Assembly (NCBI RefSeq): GCF_031846265.1
Contig: NZ_JAVRIA010000004.1
Span: forward strand, 62,001 to 126,000
Reading direction: 5' to 3'
DNA length: 64,000 nt
From: Microcosmobacter mediterraneus
GTDB lineage: Bacteria > Bacteroidota > Bacteroidia > Flavobacteriales > Flavobacteriaceae
The notes beneath the pieces were generated by a model. It did not search any database, was not told the origin of the DNA, and saw nothing but the letters and a program-made list of their open reading frames with translations. Positions 1 to 7,470 of the stretch are shown here, piece by piece (position 1 is the first letter of the stretch; each line of letters opens with the position of its first letter). The translations under genes were made by a program, and so were the position numbers.

Positions 1-1
1 C

Positions 2-487
2 TATAGAGACGTGCGCTTTTCTAAAGACAAAACGCCTTATAAAACACATTTTGGAGGCTCTTTTCATAGAAAAAAACCAGAGCTTAGAGGTGGTTATTAC
101 TTACATATTCAGCCTAATAACGAAAGTTTTTTAGCTACAGGCTTTTGGGAACCTCACAAGGATGATTTACTAAGAATTCGTAAAGAATTTGAAATGGATG
201 ATCAAGACATACGTGAAATTATCACTAACAAAAAATTTAAATCTGTTTGGGGAGAATTGGTAGGCGATGAAGTGAAAACCGCACCAAAAGGGTTTAATAA
301 AGAGCATACTGCCATTGACCTCATTAGAAAGAAGCAATTTATTTTTACCAGAAAATTTACAGATAAAGAAGTGCTCTCTGATGGGTTTTTAAAAGAAATA
401 GATACTTCTTTTAAAGCAATAAGGCCTTATTTTGATTATATGAGCGATGTCTTAACGACTAACCTTAATGGTGAATCACTGCTTTAA
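2..487 (+). CDS. DUF2461 family protein, C-terminal part (5' truncated by window)
   Basis: The reading frame is open from base 2 and begins with YRDVRFSKDKTPYKTHFGG, a core stretch of the DUF2461/TIGR02453 family, so the true start lies outside the window. The later GGYYLHIQPNN and FLATGFW segments also fit the family, whose members are about 220 residues; about 160 are present here. The GTG at base 11 is internal and is not a credible start. The biochemical role of the family is unknown. The gene converges on the next one with almost no spacer. Confidence 0.8.
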   Translation, partial: YRDVRFSKDKTPYKTHFGGSFHRKKPELRGGYYLHIQPNNESFLATGFWEPHKDDLLRIRKEFEMDDQDIREIITNKKFKSVWGELVGDEVKTAPKGFNKEHTAIDLIRKKQFIFTRKFTDKEVLSDGFLKEIDTSFKAIRPYFDYMSDVLTTNLNGESLL

Positions 488-488
488 A

Positions 489-902
489 TCAAACAGCTTT
501 TAAAACCTCAGGTTTTTCAAATAATTGAATTTGGCTTAGTAAACGTTGTTTAACAATATTCATCATACGCTTATTTAATGCTGAAGAATTTTGGATGTAC
601 ACTTTATATTCTTCTAACGTAAAAAGCCCAATAATCATACCTTTTAATGAGTTTCTAAACTTCATGTTTTTATGCGTTGCATTCTCTATATAGGCCATTC
701 GTTTTTCTAATGACAAATCATAAAACACATTTTTGTGTTTAGCAATATAGTTTCTAAAGGCTTCTATAAGTAAATCATTTTGAAATTTAATTACAGGACG
801 CAATACTTCGTTTTGAAAGCGTTCGTCAGCTGACATATTTTTATGTATAGTTAACGAAGGAATTTCTGGGCGACAATTTTTGAGGTTATTTTTACGGTTC
901 AT
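489..902 (-). CDS. Conserved flavobacterial hypothetical protein
   Basis: A protein of about 137 residues, basic and predicted helical, with no signal peptide or membrane segment. I recognise the pattern (MSADERFQNEVLRPVIKFQN, then RNYIAKHKN, then ALNKRMMNIVKQRL) as a protein common in Flavobacteriaceae that is sometimes labelled glyoxalase. No metal-binding motif of the glyoxalase fold is visible, so I do not adopt that name. I start it at the MNRKNN methionine; an in-frame ATG six codons upstream (base 920) is an alternative. It converges on the DUF2461 gene. Confidence 0.6.
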   Translation of the reverse strand: MNRKNNLKNCRPEIPSLTIHKNMSADERFQNEVLRPVIKFQNDLLIEAFRNYIAKHKNVFYDLSLEKRMAYIENATHKNMKFRNSLKGMIIGLFTLEEYKVYIQNSSALNKRMMNIVKQRLLSQIQLFEKPEVLKAV

Positions 903-1056
903 GAGGATTAGATTTATCATTAAAAGTATCTATTTCAAGTTTCAAAAAACTTATTAATTAGTTTTCTTGTTAACGAGCTTATTAACAGCGAAGAATTTTA
1001 AATTAGGTATTCGAAATTCTAATATCTGATATGTATCTTTATTCAAAATTTAGATT

Positions 1057-1950
1057 ATGAAATTTGGCAGTGTAGAAAATCCTGAAGGAATAGATTTCAC
1101 CTTACCAGAAGATCATCCAGATACAAAACATGTACTCCATAAAGTAAAGGACGATAATGAACCTGAGGTTTTTGTTGGTTGTGCTAAATGGAATAAAGCA
1201 GACTTAAAAGGGTTTTACCCAAGAGGAACAAAAGATGAACTAGAATATTATTCTACACAGTTCAATTCTATTGAGTTGAATGCAACGTTTTATAGAATTT
1301 TTCCTCCAGAACAGTTTGAAAAATGGAATATTAAAACTCCAGTTGACTTTAAATTTTTTCCAAAATTAAACCAAGAAATTAGCCATTGGAAACGCCTTAA
1401 TGAAACCAAAGAGGTTGTTGAACATTATTTATATAATGCGTCTAATCTTAAAGAAAAACTTGGAACAATTTTTTTGCAAATGCATACTAATTTTGCACCT
1501 AAAGATTTTGATCGTGTGATTAATTTTGTGGAGTCTTGGCCTAAGGAGGTGCCTTTGGCTATTGAGTTTAGGCATACCAACTGGTATAATGATGCTAAAG
1601 TTGCAGAAGAACTTTACGATTTGCTAGAACAAAACAACATTTCTAATGTTATTGTTGATACTGCAGGAAGACGAGATCTTATGCATATGCGCTTAACTAA
1701 TGCAACAGCTTTTATAAGATATGTAGGTGCTAACCACGAAAGTGATTATAAAAGACTAGAAGATTGGGTTGACCGATTGGTTGCCTGGAAAGATCAAGGC
1801 ATAAAGGAAATAGATTTCTTTGTACACCAAAATATTGAAAAAGCCTCACCTTTATTGTCAGCACATTTTATTAAGACACTGAATCCTGCATTTGGTTGTA
1901 ATCTTACCATTCCTAAAATGGGAAATGATAAGGTAAATACATTATTCTAA
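1057..1950 (+). CDS. DUF72 domain-containing protein (YecE-like)
   Basis: 297 residues. After an N-terminal lead of about 38 residues comes FVGCAKWNKADLKGFYP, the usual opening of DUF72, followed by FNSIELNATFYRI, FKFFPKLNQEISHWKRL, LGTIFLQMHTNF and PLAIEFRHTNWY, all diagnostic of this TIM-barrel-like family. The C-terminal IDFFVHQNIEKASP also fits. The function of the family is not established. The stop codon lies inside the first unit of a heptamer repeat that separates it from the thioesterase gene, so the two may be co-transcribed. Confidence 0.85.
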   Translation: MKFGSVENPEGIDFTLPEDHPDTKHVLHKVKDDNEPEVFVGCAKWNKADLKGFYPRGTKDELEYYSTQFNSIELNATFYRIFPPEQFEKWNIKTPVDFKFFPKLNQEISHWKRLNETKEVVEHYLYNASNLKEKLGTIFLQMHTNFAPKDFDRVINFVESWPKEVPLAIEFRHTNWYNDAKVAEELYDLLEQNNISNVIVDTAGRRDLMHMRLTNATAFIRYVGANHESDYKRLEDWVDRLVAWKDQGIKEIDFFVHQNIEKASPLLSAHFIKTLNPAFGCNLTIPKMGNDKVNTLF

Positions 1951-1985
1951 CCACTAACCACTAACCACTAACCACTAACCACTAA
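1947..1985 (+). repeat. Tandem heptamer array (CTAACCA, 5.6 copies)
   Basis: Five perfect copies of CTAACCA followed by CTAA. The array starts at the last C before the DUF72 stop codon and ends three bases before the thioesterase ATG, so it makes up essentially the whole intergenic spacer. Seven is not a multiple of three. Copy-number change would leave both reading frames intact but alter the distance from stop to start and from any ribosome-binding region. Confidence 0.95.
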
Positions 1986-1988
1986 AAG

Positions 1989-2381
1989 ATGAGATTTCAC
2001 ACACGTAAATGGGTAAAGCCTGAAGATCTAAATCCAAATGGAACACTGTTTGGAGGTCGATTGTTGGAATGGATTGATGAAGAAGCTGCGCTCTACACTA
2101 TTGTTCAACTTGAAAATTCAAAGATTGTAACGAAGTATATTTCTGAAATTAACTTTATGGCATCTGCAAAAAAGGGTGACATCGTTGAAATGGGTATGGA
2201 AGTTACTAAGTTTGGTAGATCATCAATATCTATGAAGTGTGAAGCACGTAATATGATGACCAGAGAAACCATTCTCACTGTAGACAACATAATTATGGTT
2301 AATCTTGGAAAAGATGGGAAACCAACACCTCATGGAAAAACTCGTGTGGAGTTTGTGAGTAATAGACTTAAGGATAAATAG
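1989..2381 (+). CDS. Acyl-CoA thioesterase, hotdog fold (YciA/BFIT-like)
   Basis: 130 residues, the normal size of a single-hotdog acyl-CoA hydrolase. Residues 12-30 read LNPNGTLFGGRLLEWIDEE, matching the N-x-x-G-x-x-x-G-G-x-L-x-x-W-x-D signature that carries the catalytic Asn and Asp in the YciA family. The second half (GDIVEMGMEVTKFGRSS) is the usual hotdog strand region. Expected activity is hydrolysis of cytosolic acyl-CoA to free acid and CoA; chain-length preference cannot be read from sequence. It follows DUF72 across the heptamer repeat. Confidence 0.85.
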   Translation: MRFHTRKWVKPEDLNPNGTLFGGRLLEWIDEEAALYTIVQLENSKIVTKYISEINFMASAKKGDIVEMGMEVTKFGRSSISMKCEARNMMTRETILTVDNIIMVNLGKDGKPTPHGKTRVEFVSNRLKDK

Positions 2382-2382
2382 A

Positions 2383-2436
2383 CTATACAGATTTATGATA
2401 AGCTTCTTTTAACCACTCTAAAAGTTCTGATTTCAT
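2383..2436 (-). other. Short open frame just after uvrA, in frame with it
   Basis: Fifteen bases past the uvrA stop, and in the same frame, an ATG opens a 17-codon frame reading MKSELLEWLKEAYHKSV. It looks like an amphipathic helix. It may be chance, a remnant of a lost gene, or a tiny peptide. I recognise no homologue. Confidence 0.15.
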
Positions 2437-2451
2437 TATATCTGTATCACG

Positions 2452-5235
2452 TTATAACTTTTCCTTCAAATAACTTCCAGTAATGGAACTATCGTTGTTC
2501 ACAATTTCTTCTGGTGTGCCAAAAGCCATCAATTGCCCACCATGTTCACCACCTTCAGGACCTAAATCAATAATATGGTCAGCACATTTAATGAGCTCTA
2601 AATTGTGTTCAATTACGATAATAGAATGGCCTTTAGAAATTAAGGCTTGAAAAGACTTAAGTAACTTTTTTATGTCATGAAAGTGTAGACCAGTAGTAGG
2701 TTCGTCAAAAATAAATAGAGCATTATCACTTTTAGAACCCTTGCCTAAAAATGAAGCTAATTTTATGCGTTGCGCTTCACCACCAGAAAGGGTAGAAGAG
2801 CTTTGACCAAGAGTTACATAACCTAAACCAACATCTTGTAGTGGTTGTAGTTTGTTTTTAATCTTAGTTTGCTTAAAGGCGTCAAAAAAAGCAATAGCAT
2901 CGTCAATGGTTAAGTTAAGTATATCGTCAATATTTTTACCTTCATAATTAACTTCGAGTACTTCTTTCTTAAAGCGTTTACCATTACAAGTTTCACAAGT
3001 TAAATGGACATCTGCCATAAATTGCATCTCAATAGTCACTGAACCTTCACCTTTGCAAGTTTCACAACGTCCACCATCTACATTAAAGCTAAAGTGCTTG
3101 GCTTGATAGTTTCGTATTTTGCTCAATTTCTGACTAGCGTATAGCGCACGAATATCATCGTAGGCTTTTATATAGGTTACAGGATTAGAGCGCGATGAAC
3201 GACCGATTGGGTTTTGGTCTACAAACTCCACATGATTTACATTGCTAAAGTTGCCTTCAAGCTCTGTAAACTGTCCTGCTTTATCACTAAAACCTGTTAA
3301 TTTTTTTTGTATTGCTGGAAATACAATGTTCTTTACTAATGTGCTTTTTCCACTACCAGAAACACCAGTAACCACTGTAAGCATTTCTAATGGGAAACTA
3401 ACATCTATATTTTTAAGGTTATGTTCTCTAGCTCCAACAATATCAATACTGTATTTAGACGTTCTTCTAGATTTTGGAACTTTAATTTCTAATTTCCTAT
3501 TTAAATATTGCGCAGTCAGAGAGTCAGATTTTAGTAAGTCTTTATAGGTTCCTGCTGCAACAATTTCGCCGCCAAAAGTGCCTGCTTCTGGTCCAATATC
3601 TATAATTTCGTCAGCAGCTAGCATAATGTCTTCATCGTGTTCCACGACAATAACTGTATTGCCTAGATCTCTGAGAGATTTTAGAACTTTAATCAATTTC
3701 TCAGTGTCTTTAGGATGTAACCCAATACTTGGTTCGTCTAAGATATACATAGAACCAACAAGACTACTACCTAAAGACGTAGCCAAGTTAATACGTTGAC
3801 TTTCACCTCCAGAAAGTGTATTGGAACGTCTGTTGAGCGTTAAATAATTGAGACCAACATTGTTTAAAAAACCGAGTCTGTTATTTATTTCCTTAAGGAG
3901 TCGTTTAGCAATTTGTGTATCGTAGTCATTAAGCTCTAGTTGCTTAAAGAAATTAGTGAGTTTTTTAAGTGGTAACTCAACCAAATCTGTAATAGTTACA
4001 CCACCAATTTTCACATAATTGGCTTCAGGTCGCAGGCGTTTGCCATTACAAACATTACATTTAGTTTTGCCTCTATAACGCGATAGCATCACACGATTCT
4101 GAATTTTATAGGCTTTACTTTCAAGCTCAGCAAAGAAACTATTAAGCCCTTCAAAATGTTCGTTTCCGTCCCAAATGAGTTGTTTTTGAGCTTCTGTTAA
4201 TTCAAAATAAGGTTTATGGATTGGAAAATCGAATTTATGTGAGTTATTTACTAATTGATCACGATACCAACTCATACTTTCGCCTCGCCATGGGAAAATT
4301 GCGTTTTCATAAACGGATAATCCAGTATTCGGAATGACTAAGTCATTATCTATACCAATAACATCACCATAGCCTTCACATTTTGGGCATGCACCATAAG
4401 GATTATTAAAACTGAATAAATGTACATTTGGTTCTAAAAATACCATGCCATCAAGCTCAAACTTATTATTAAAGGTTGCTTGATTTTGGTTACTTAAAGA
4501 TTCAATTGTGCATGTGCCTTTACCTTCAAAAAATGCTGTTTCTATGGCATCTGCTAAGCGATTGTAAAAATCGTCATCAGTTTTATTGACAATTCTATCA
4601 ACCACTAAAAATACCTCTGAGCCATCTAGATGTTCAATGCTGTCCTCAATTCTATACACCTCATTACCTTGCTTAACCCTTGCATAACCTTGTTGTAAAA
4701 GGACTTTGAGTTTATCTTCCATGGTTCGTCCATCTTCAAGAATAATAGGAGCAAGTAGGAGTAACTTTTCACCTTCATTGAAGGTTTTAATATGTTCTAA
4801 TACATCTTTGACACGTTGCTTTTTTACAAGATTTCCAGAAATAGGTGAGTATGTTTTGCCAATACGAGCAAAGAGAAGTTTTAAATAATCATAAATTTCA
4901 GTTGTAGTGCCAACTGTAGATCGTGGATTGGTTGAGTTTACTTTTTGTTCTATTGCAATAGCAGGAGCAATGCCTTTAATAAATTCTACTTTTGGTTTAT
5001 TAAGCCTACCAAGGAACTGACGTGCATAACTAGATAAGCTCTCTACATAGCGTCTTTGACCTTCTGCATACAAGGTATCAAAGGCTAAACTAGACTTTCC
5101 AGAACCAGATAATCCTGTAATAACCACTAATTTATTTCTCGGAATGACAACATCTAAATTTTTAAGATTATGCAGATTAGCACCTTTAATGATGATGTTT
5201 TCTTTAGGATTTGCGTCTAGAACGTTGATTTTCAT
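2452..5235 (-). CDS. uvrA: Excinuclease ABC subunit A
   Basis: Damage-recognition ATPase of nucleotide excision repair, acting with UvrB and UvrC. At 927 residues it has the full UvrA layout: first Walker A GLSGSGKSS at 41-49, zinc-binding CPKCEGYG and CNVCNGKRL modules, signature LSGGESQRINLA with Walker B, second Walker A GVSGSGKSTL, a CETCKGEG...CETCNGKRF zinc module, and second signature LSGGEAQRIKLA. The frame extends 12 codons upstream to an ATG at 5271, but a good -7 box (TATCTTTG) lies inside that stretch, so I start at MKINVL, as most homologues do. It appears to be monocistronic. Confidence 0.97.
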   Translation of the reverse strand: MKINVLDANPKENIIIKGANLHNLKNLDVVIPRNKLVVITGLSGSGKSSLAFDTLYAEGQRRYVESLSSYARQFLGRLNKPKVEFIKGIAPAIAIEQKVNSTNPRSTVGTTTEIYDYLKLLFARIGKTYSPISGNLVKKQRVKDVLEHIKTFNEGEKLLLLAPIILEDGRTMEDKLKVLLQQGYARVKQGNEVYRIEDSIEHLDGSEVFLVVDRIVNKTDDDFYNRLADAIETAFFEGKGTCTIESLSNQNQATFNNKFELDGMVFLEPNVHLFSFNNPYGACPKCEGYGDVIGIDNDLVIPNTGLSVYENAIFPWRGESMSWYRDQLVNNSHKFDFPIHKPYFELTEAQKQLIWDGNEHFEGLNSFFAELESKAYKIQNRVMLSRYRGKTKCNVCNGKRLRPEANYVKIGGVTITDLVELPLKKLTNFFKQLELNDYDTQIAKRLLKEINNRLGFLNNVGLNYLTLNRRSNTLSGGESQRINLATSLGSSLVGSMYILDEPSIGLHPKDTEKLIKVLKSLRDLGNTVIVVEHDEDIMLAADEIIDIGPEAGTFGGEIVAAGTYKDLLKSDSLTAQYLNRKLEIKVPKSRRTSKYSIDIVGAREHNLKNIDVSFPLEMLTVVTGVSGSGKSTLVKNIVFPAIQKKLTGFSDKAGQFTELEGNFSNVNHVEFVDQNPIGRSSRSNPVTYIKAYDDIRALYASQKLSKIRNYQAKHFSFNVDGGRCETCKGEGSVTIEMQFMADVHLTCETCNGKRFKKEVLEVNYEGKNIDDILNLTIDDAIAFFDAFKQTKIKNKLQPLQDVGLGYVTLGQSSSTLSGGEAQRIKLASFLGKGSKSDNALFIFDEPTTGLHFHDIKKLLKSFQALISKGHSIIVIEHNLELIKCADHIIDLGPEGGEHGGQLMAFGTPEEIVNNDSSITGSYLKEKL

Positions 5236-5259
5236 TGATTTTAATGAGAAATAATCTTG

Positions 5260-5267
5260 CAAAGATA
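5260..5267 (-). promoter_or_regulatory. Bacteroidota -7 box TATCTTTG for uvrA
   Basis: Exact match to TAnnTTTG on the minus strand, 24 bases before the chosen uvrA ATG. Its position between the two candidate ATGs argues against the upstream start. Confidence 0.6.
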
Positions 5268-5357
5268 CCATTTGAAATTCATCCTAGAAAATGGTTTTTT
5301 AAAGAAAAAAATGTTAAAGTTTAGTGTTAATTTTTGTTTTTTCGGAATGATTGTTGT

Positions 5358-5365
5358 TATATTTG
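5358..5365 (+). promoter_or_regulatory. -7 box TATATTTG for the ECF sigma gene
   Basis: Exact TAnnTTTG match with a TTTG 21 bases upstream, compatible with a -33 element. It implies an untranslated leader of about 90 bases before the sigma-factor ATG, longer than at other promoters in this window. Confidence 0.5.
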
Positions 5366-5458
5366 GTTCATATACAATTAAAAAAAGCACTGCGTATACA
5401 TAAGATTACTTTAGTTTATTAACCTCAAGTCGCGATAAAAACGTGACGCCCTAAAGTA

Positions 5459-6049
5459 ATGATTATGAGAAAAGAACTTATCACAGATGCAGTGTTGGTT
5501 AGCAATTACATTAATGGAGACGAAAATGCATTGGCTATTCTAATAAATAGGCATAAGCAAAAAATTTACAGTTTTATTTACTCTAAAGTTTTTGATAGAG
5601 ATATTACTGAAGATGTGTTTCAGGATACTTTTATTAAAGTTATAAAAACGCTCAAAGGAGGACGCTATAACGAAGAAGGTAAGTTTTTACCTTGGGTTAT
5701 GCGTATAGCACATAATTTGGTTATAGATCATTTTAGACGTAACAGTAGAATGCCAAAGTTTGATAACTCTGGTGAGTTTAGTATTTTTTCGGTGTTAAGC
5801 GACTCGTCATTAAATGCTGAAAAACGAATTATTAAATCACAAGTAGAGGAGGATGTAAGGCGTTTAATAGAAGAACTTCCTGAAGATCAAAAGTTGGTGC
5901 TTAGAATGCGAATGTACCAAGACATGAGCTTTAAGGAAATATCTGAAAAAACAGGTGTTAGTATTAATACAGCTCTAGGTAGAATGCGTTATGCGCTTAT
6001 TAATTTACGTAAAGTAATTGAGCAAAATAATATAGTTTTAACAAATTGA
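5459..6049 (+). CDS. RNA polymerase ECF-type sigma factor
   Basis: 196 residues with both domains of a group IV sigma factor. Region 2 spans about residues 25-95 (INRHKQKIYSFIYSKV, DITEDVFQDTFIKV, FLPWVMRIAHNLVIDHFRR). Region 4 spans about 135-190 (IEELPEDQKLVLRMRMYQDMSFKEISEKTGVSINTALGRMRYAL). An acidic, Ser-rich linker separates them. No anti-sigma gene is adjacent; instead a tiny conserved protein follows. MIM offers two starts six bases apart (5459, 5465). Target promoters are unknown, and absence of an anti-sigma neighbour fits broadly active flavobacterial ECF factors. Confidence 0.9.
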   Translation: MIMRKELITDAVLVSNYINGDENALAILINRHKQKIYSFIYSKVFDRDITEDVFQDTFIKVIKTLKGGRYNEEGKFLPWVMRIAHNLVIDHFRRNSRMPKFDNSGEFSIFSVLSDSSLNAEKRIIKSQVEEDVRRLIEELPEDQKLVLRMRMYQDMSFKEISEKTGVSINTALGRMRYALINLRKVIEQNNIVLTN

Positions 6050-6106
6050 TATAATAAAGTAAATATTTTGTCGTTTTCTAAGTATTATAACCCATAAATT
6101 TAAGAA

Positions 6107-6250
6107 ATGGCAAAACTTTACTCTGAACGTCCCAAAACAAAAAAACAACTGAACCCAAAAGAAGAAACAGTGAATTTTCTTTTGAATTACTCTAAGGCTT
6201 TAAGTGTTATACATTGTAATAAATTGAAGTTTGAAACACTTCTAAATTAA
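6107..6250 (+). CDS. 47-residue small protein downstream of the ECF sigma factor
   Basis: An intact small frame beginning MAKLYSERPKTKKQLNPKEE and continuing TVNFLLNYSKALSV, ending FETLLN. It lies 57 bases after the sigma gene and just before a strong hairpin terminator, so it is probably in the sigma transcript. I recognise it, from memory of flavobacterial genomes only, as a small protein that recurs after this sigma factor. It is basic at the N-terminus with one amphipathic helix and a single Cys. Function is unknown; a modulator of the sigma factor is a reasonable guess. Confidence 0.7.
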   Translation: MAKLYSERPKTKKQLNPKEETVNFLLNYSKALSVIHCNKLKFETLLN

Positions 6251-6259
6251 GTCTTTAAA

Positions 6260-6291
6260 AAGTCCTGATTAGCCCATCAGGACTTTTTTTT
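6260..6291. terminator. Bidirectional rho-independent terminator
   Basis: AAGTCCTGAT and ATCAGGACTT form a perfect 10-bp stem with a 6-base loop, with an A-tract on the left and an 8-T run on the right, so it can end transcripts from both sides. The right arm contains the last codons and stop of nth. Confidence 0.9.
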
Positions 6292-6933
6292 ATAGTACTC
6301 TTTTAACACAGAAGCTCTACCAATAGTTTTTGTAATAATATCCTTTTCTAAATCCCAACCACGAGCTGGTGAATATTGCCTGCCATACCATATAATCTGC
6401 AAGTGAAGATCGTTCCATAAATCTTTAGGGAATAAGCGTTTAGCATCCTTTTCCGTTTGCACTACATTTTTTCCGTTAGTTAAATTCCAACGATACATTA
6501 ATCGATGAATATGCGTATCTACTGGAAACGCAGGTATACCAAAAGCTTGAGATAATACAACAGCAGCAGTTTTATGACCAACAGCTGGTAAGGCTTCTAA
6601 CTCTTCGTAAGTTTTTGGTACCATTCCATGGTGTTTATCTATGAGTATATGAGATAATCCATGAATACCTTTACTTTTCATAGGCGATAAGCCTACTGGT
6701 TTTATGATTTCTCTAATCTCTTCAACAGATAATTTAATCATATCGTAAGGGTTATCAGCTTTGTTAAAAAGTAATGGCGTAATCTGGTTAACACGCACAT
6801 CTGTACTTTGTGCAGACATTAATACAGCTATGAGCAAGGTGTAAGGATCTTTATGCTCTAACGGTATAGGAATCTCTGAATAAAGATTATTTAAGGTTTT
6901 TATAACAAAATCTACTTTTTCTTGCTTGGTCAT
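6277..6933 (-). CDS. nth: Endonuclease III-like DNA glycosylase/AP lyase lacking the [4Fe-4S] cluster
   Basis: Base-excision repair enzyme for oxidised pyrimidines. The 218-residue protein contains the helix-hairpin-helix LPAVGHKTAAVVLSQAFG with catalytic Lys121 (E. coli Lys120) and the catalytic aspartate in FPVDTHIHR (Asp139; E. coli Asp138). The C-terminal C-x6-C-x2-C-x5-C cluster is absent: the segment reads RQYSPARGWDLEKDIITK, and the protein has no cysteine at all. Start at MTKQEK; the frame is open 20 codons further, but that overlaps bcp and its promoter. It is divergent from bcp with a 34-bp gap. Confidence 0.93.
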   Translation of the reverse strand: MTKQEKVDFVIKTLNNLYSEIPIPLEHKDPYTLLIAVLMSAQSTDVRVNQITPLLFNKADNPYDMIKLSVEEIREIIKPVGLSPMKSKGIHGLSHILIDKHHGMVPKTYEELEALPAVGHKTAAVVLSQAFGIPAFPVDTHIHRLMYRWNLTNGKNVVQTEKDAKRLFPKDLWNDLHLQIIWYGRQYSPARGWDLEKDIITKTIGRASVLKEYYKKKS

Positions 6934-6939
6934 AGGTCT

Positions 6940-6947
6940 TATCTTTG
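6940..6947 (+). promoter_or_regulatory. -7 box TATCTTTG for bcp
   Basis: Exact TAnnTTTG match ending 20 bases before the bcp ATG. It lies between the nth start codon and the nth -7 box, so the two opposing promoters interleave. Confidence 0.65.
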
Positions 6948-6953
6948 CAAAAA

Positions 6954-6961
6954 CAAAAATA
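6954..6961 (-). promoter_or_regulatory. -7 box TATTTTTG for nth
   Basis: Exact TAnnTTTG match on the minus strand, 20 bases before the nth ATG, located to the right of the bcp box. Each promoter fires across the other. Confidence 0.6.
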
Positions 6962-6967
6962 CAGAAT

Positions 6968-7423
6968 ATGACACATTTAAAAGCAGGTGACAAAGCACCA
7001 GAATTTTCAGCATTAAATCAAGACGGAAATACAGTTAACTTAAATGATTTTAAAGGAAAAAAATTAGTAGTTTTCTTTTATCCAAAGGCGAGTACTCCAG
7101 GTTGCACAGCAGAAGCTTGTGATTTAAGTGATAACTATGCACGTTTTACAAGTGAAGGGTATGAGGTAATTGGTGTTAGTGCTGATAGTCAAAAAAAACA
7201 ATCTAACTTTAAGAATAAATTTGGGTTTCCTTATGATCTTTTAGCAGATGAAGATAAATCTGTTATTGAAGCGTTTGGAGTTTGGGGACCAAAAAAGTTT
7301 ATGGGTAGAGAATATGATGGTATTCATAGAACTACATTTATAATTGATGGAGATGGAATTATTGAGGAGGTTATTACTAAAGTAAAAACTAAAGCTCATG
7401 CAGTTCAAATTTTAGGATCATAA
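6968..7423 (+). CDS. bcp: Thioredoxin-dependent thiol peroxidase (peroxiredoxin Q/BCP)
   Basis: Cytosolic peroxiredoxin that reduces H2O2 and organic hydroperoxides using thioredoxin. The 151-residue protein shows the active site STPGCTAEAC, with peroxidatic Cys46 and resolving Cys51 five residues later as in the BCP subfamily, plus the FFYPKA strand and GVSADSQKKQSNFKNKFGFP. I start at MTHLKAG; the longer frame upstream overlaps the promoter. The catalytic Thr of T-x-x-C is present. A terminator follows directly. Confidence 0.95.
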   Translation: MTHLKAGDKAPEFSALNQDGNTVNLNDFKGKKLVVFFYPKASTPGCTAEACDLSDNYARFTSEGYEVIGVSADSQKKQSNFKNKFGFPYDLLADEDKSVIEAFGVWGPKKFMGREYDGIHRTTFIIDGDGIIEEVITKVKTKAHAVQILGS

Positions 7424-7470
7424 AAAAAGCGACTGCACTTCGAGAGCCTCAATAACCAGTCGCTTTTTTT
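7422..7470. terminator. Bidirectional rho-independent terminator after bcp
   Basis: AAAAAAAGCGACTG pairs with CAGTCGCTTTTTTT across a 21-base loop, in the gap between convergent bcp and the 482-residue gene, and with A/T tracts on both sides. Confidence 0.85.

Noticed and set aside
1947..1985. Heptamer array as a short CRISPR
   Set aside because: Units are 7 bases without spacers.
6933..6993. N-terminal 20-residue extension of nth
   Set aside because: It overlaps both promoters and the bcp start and is not family-like.
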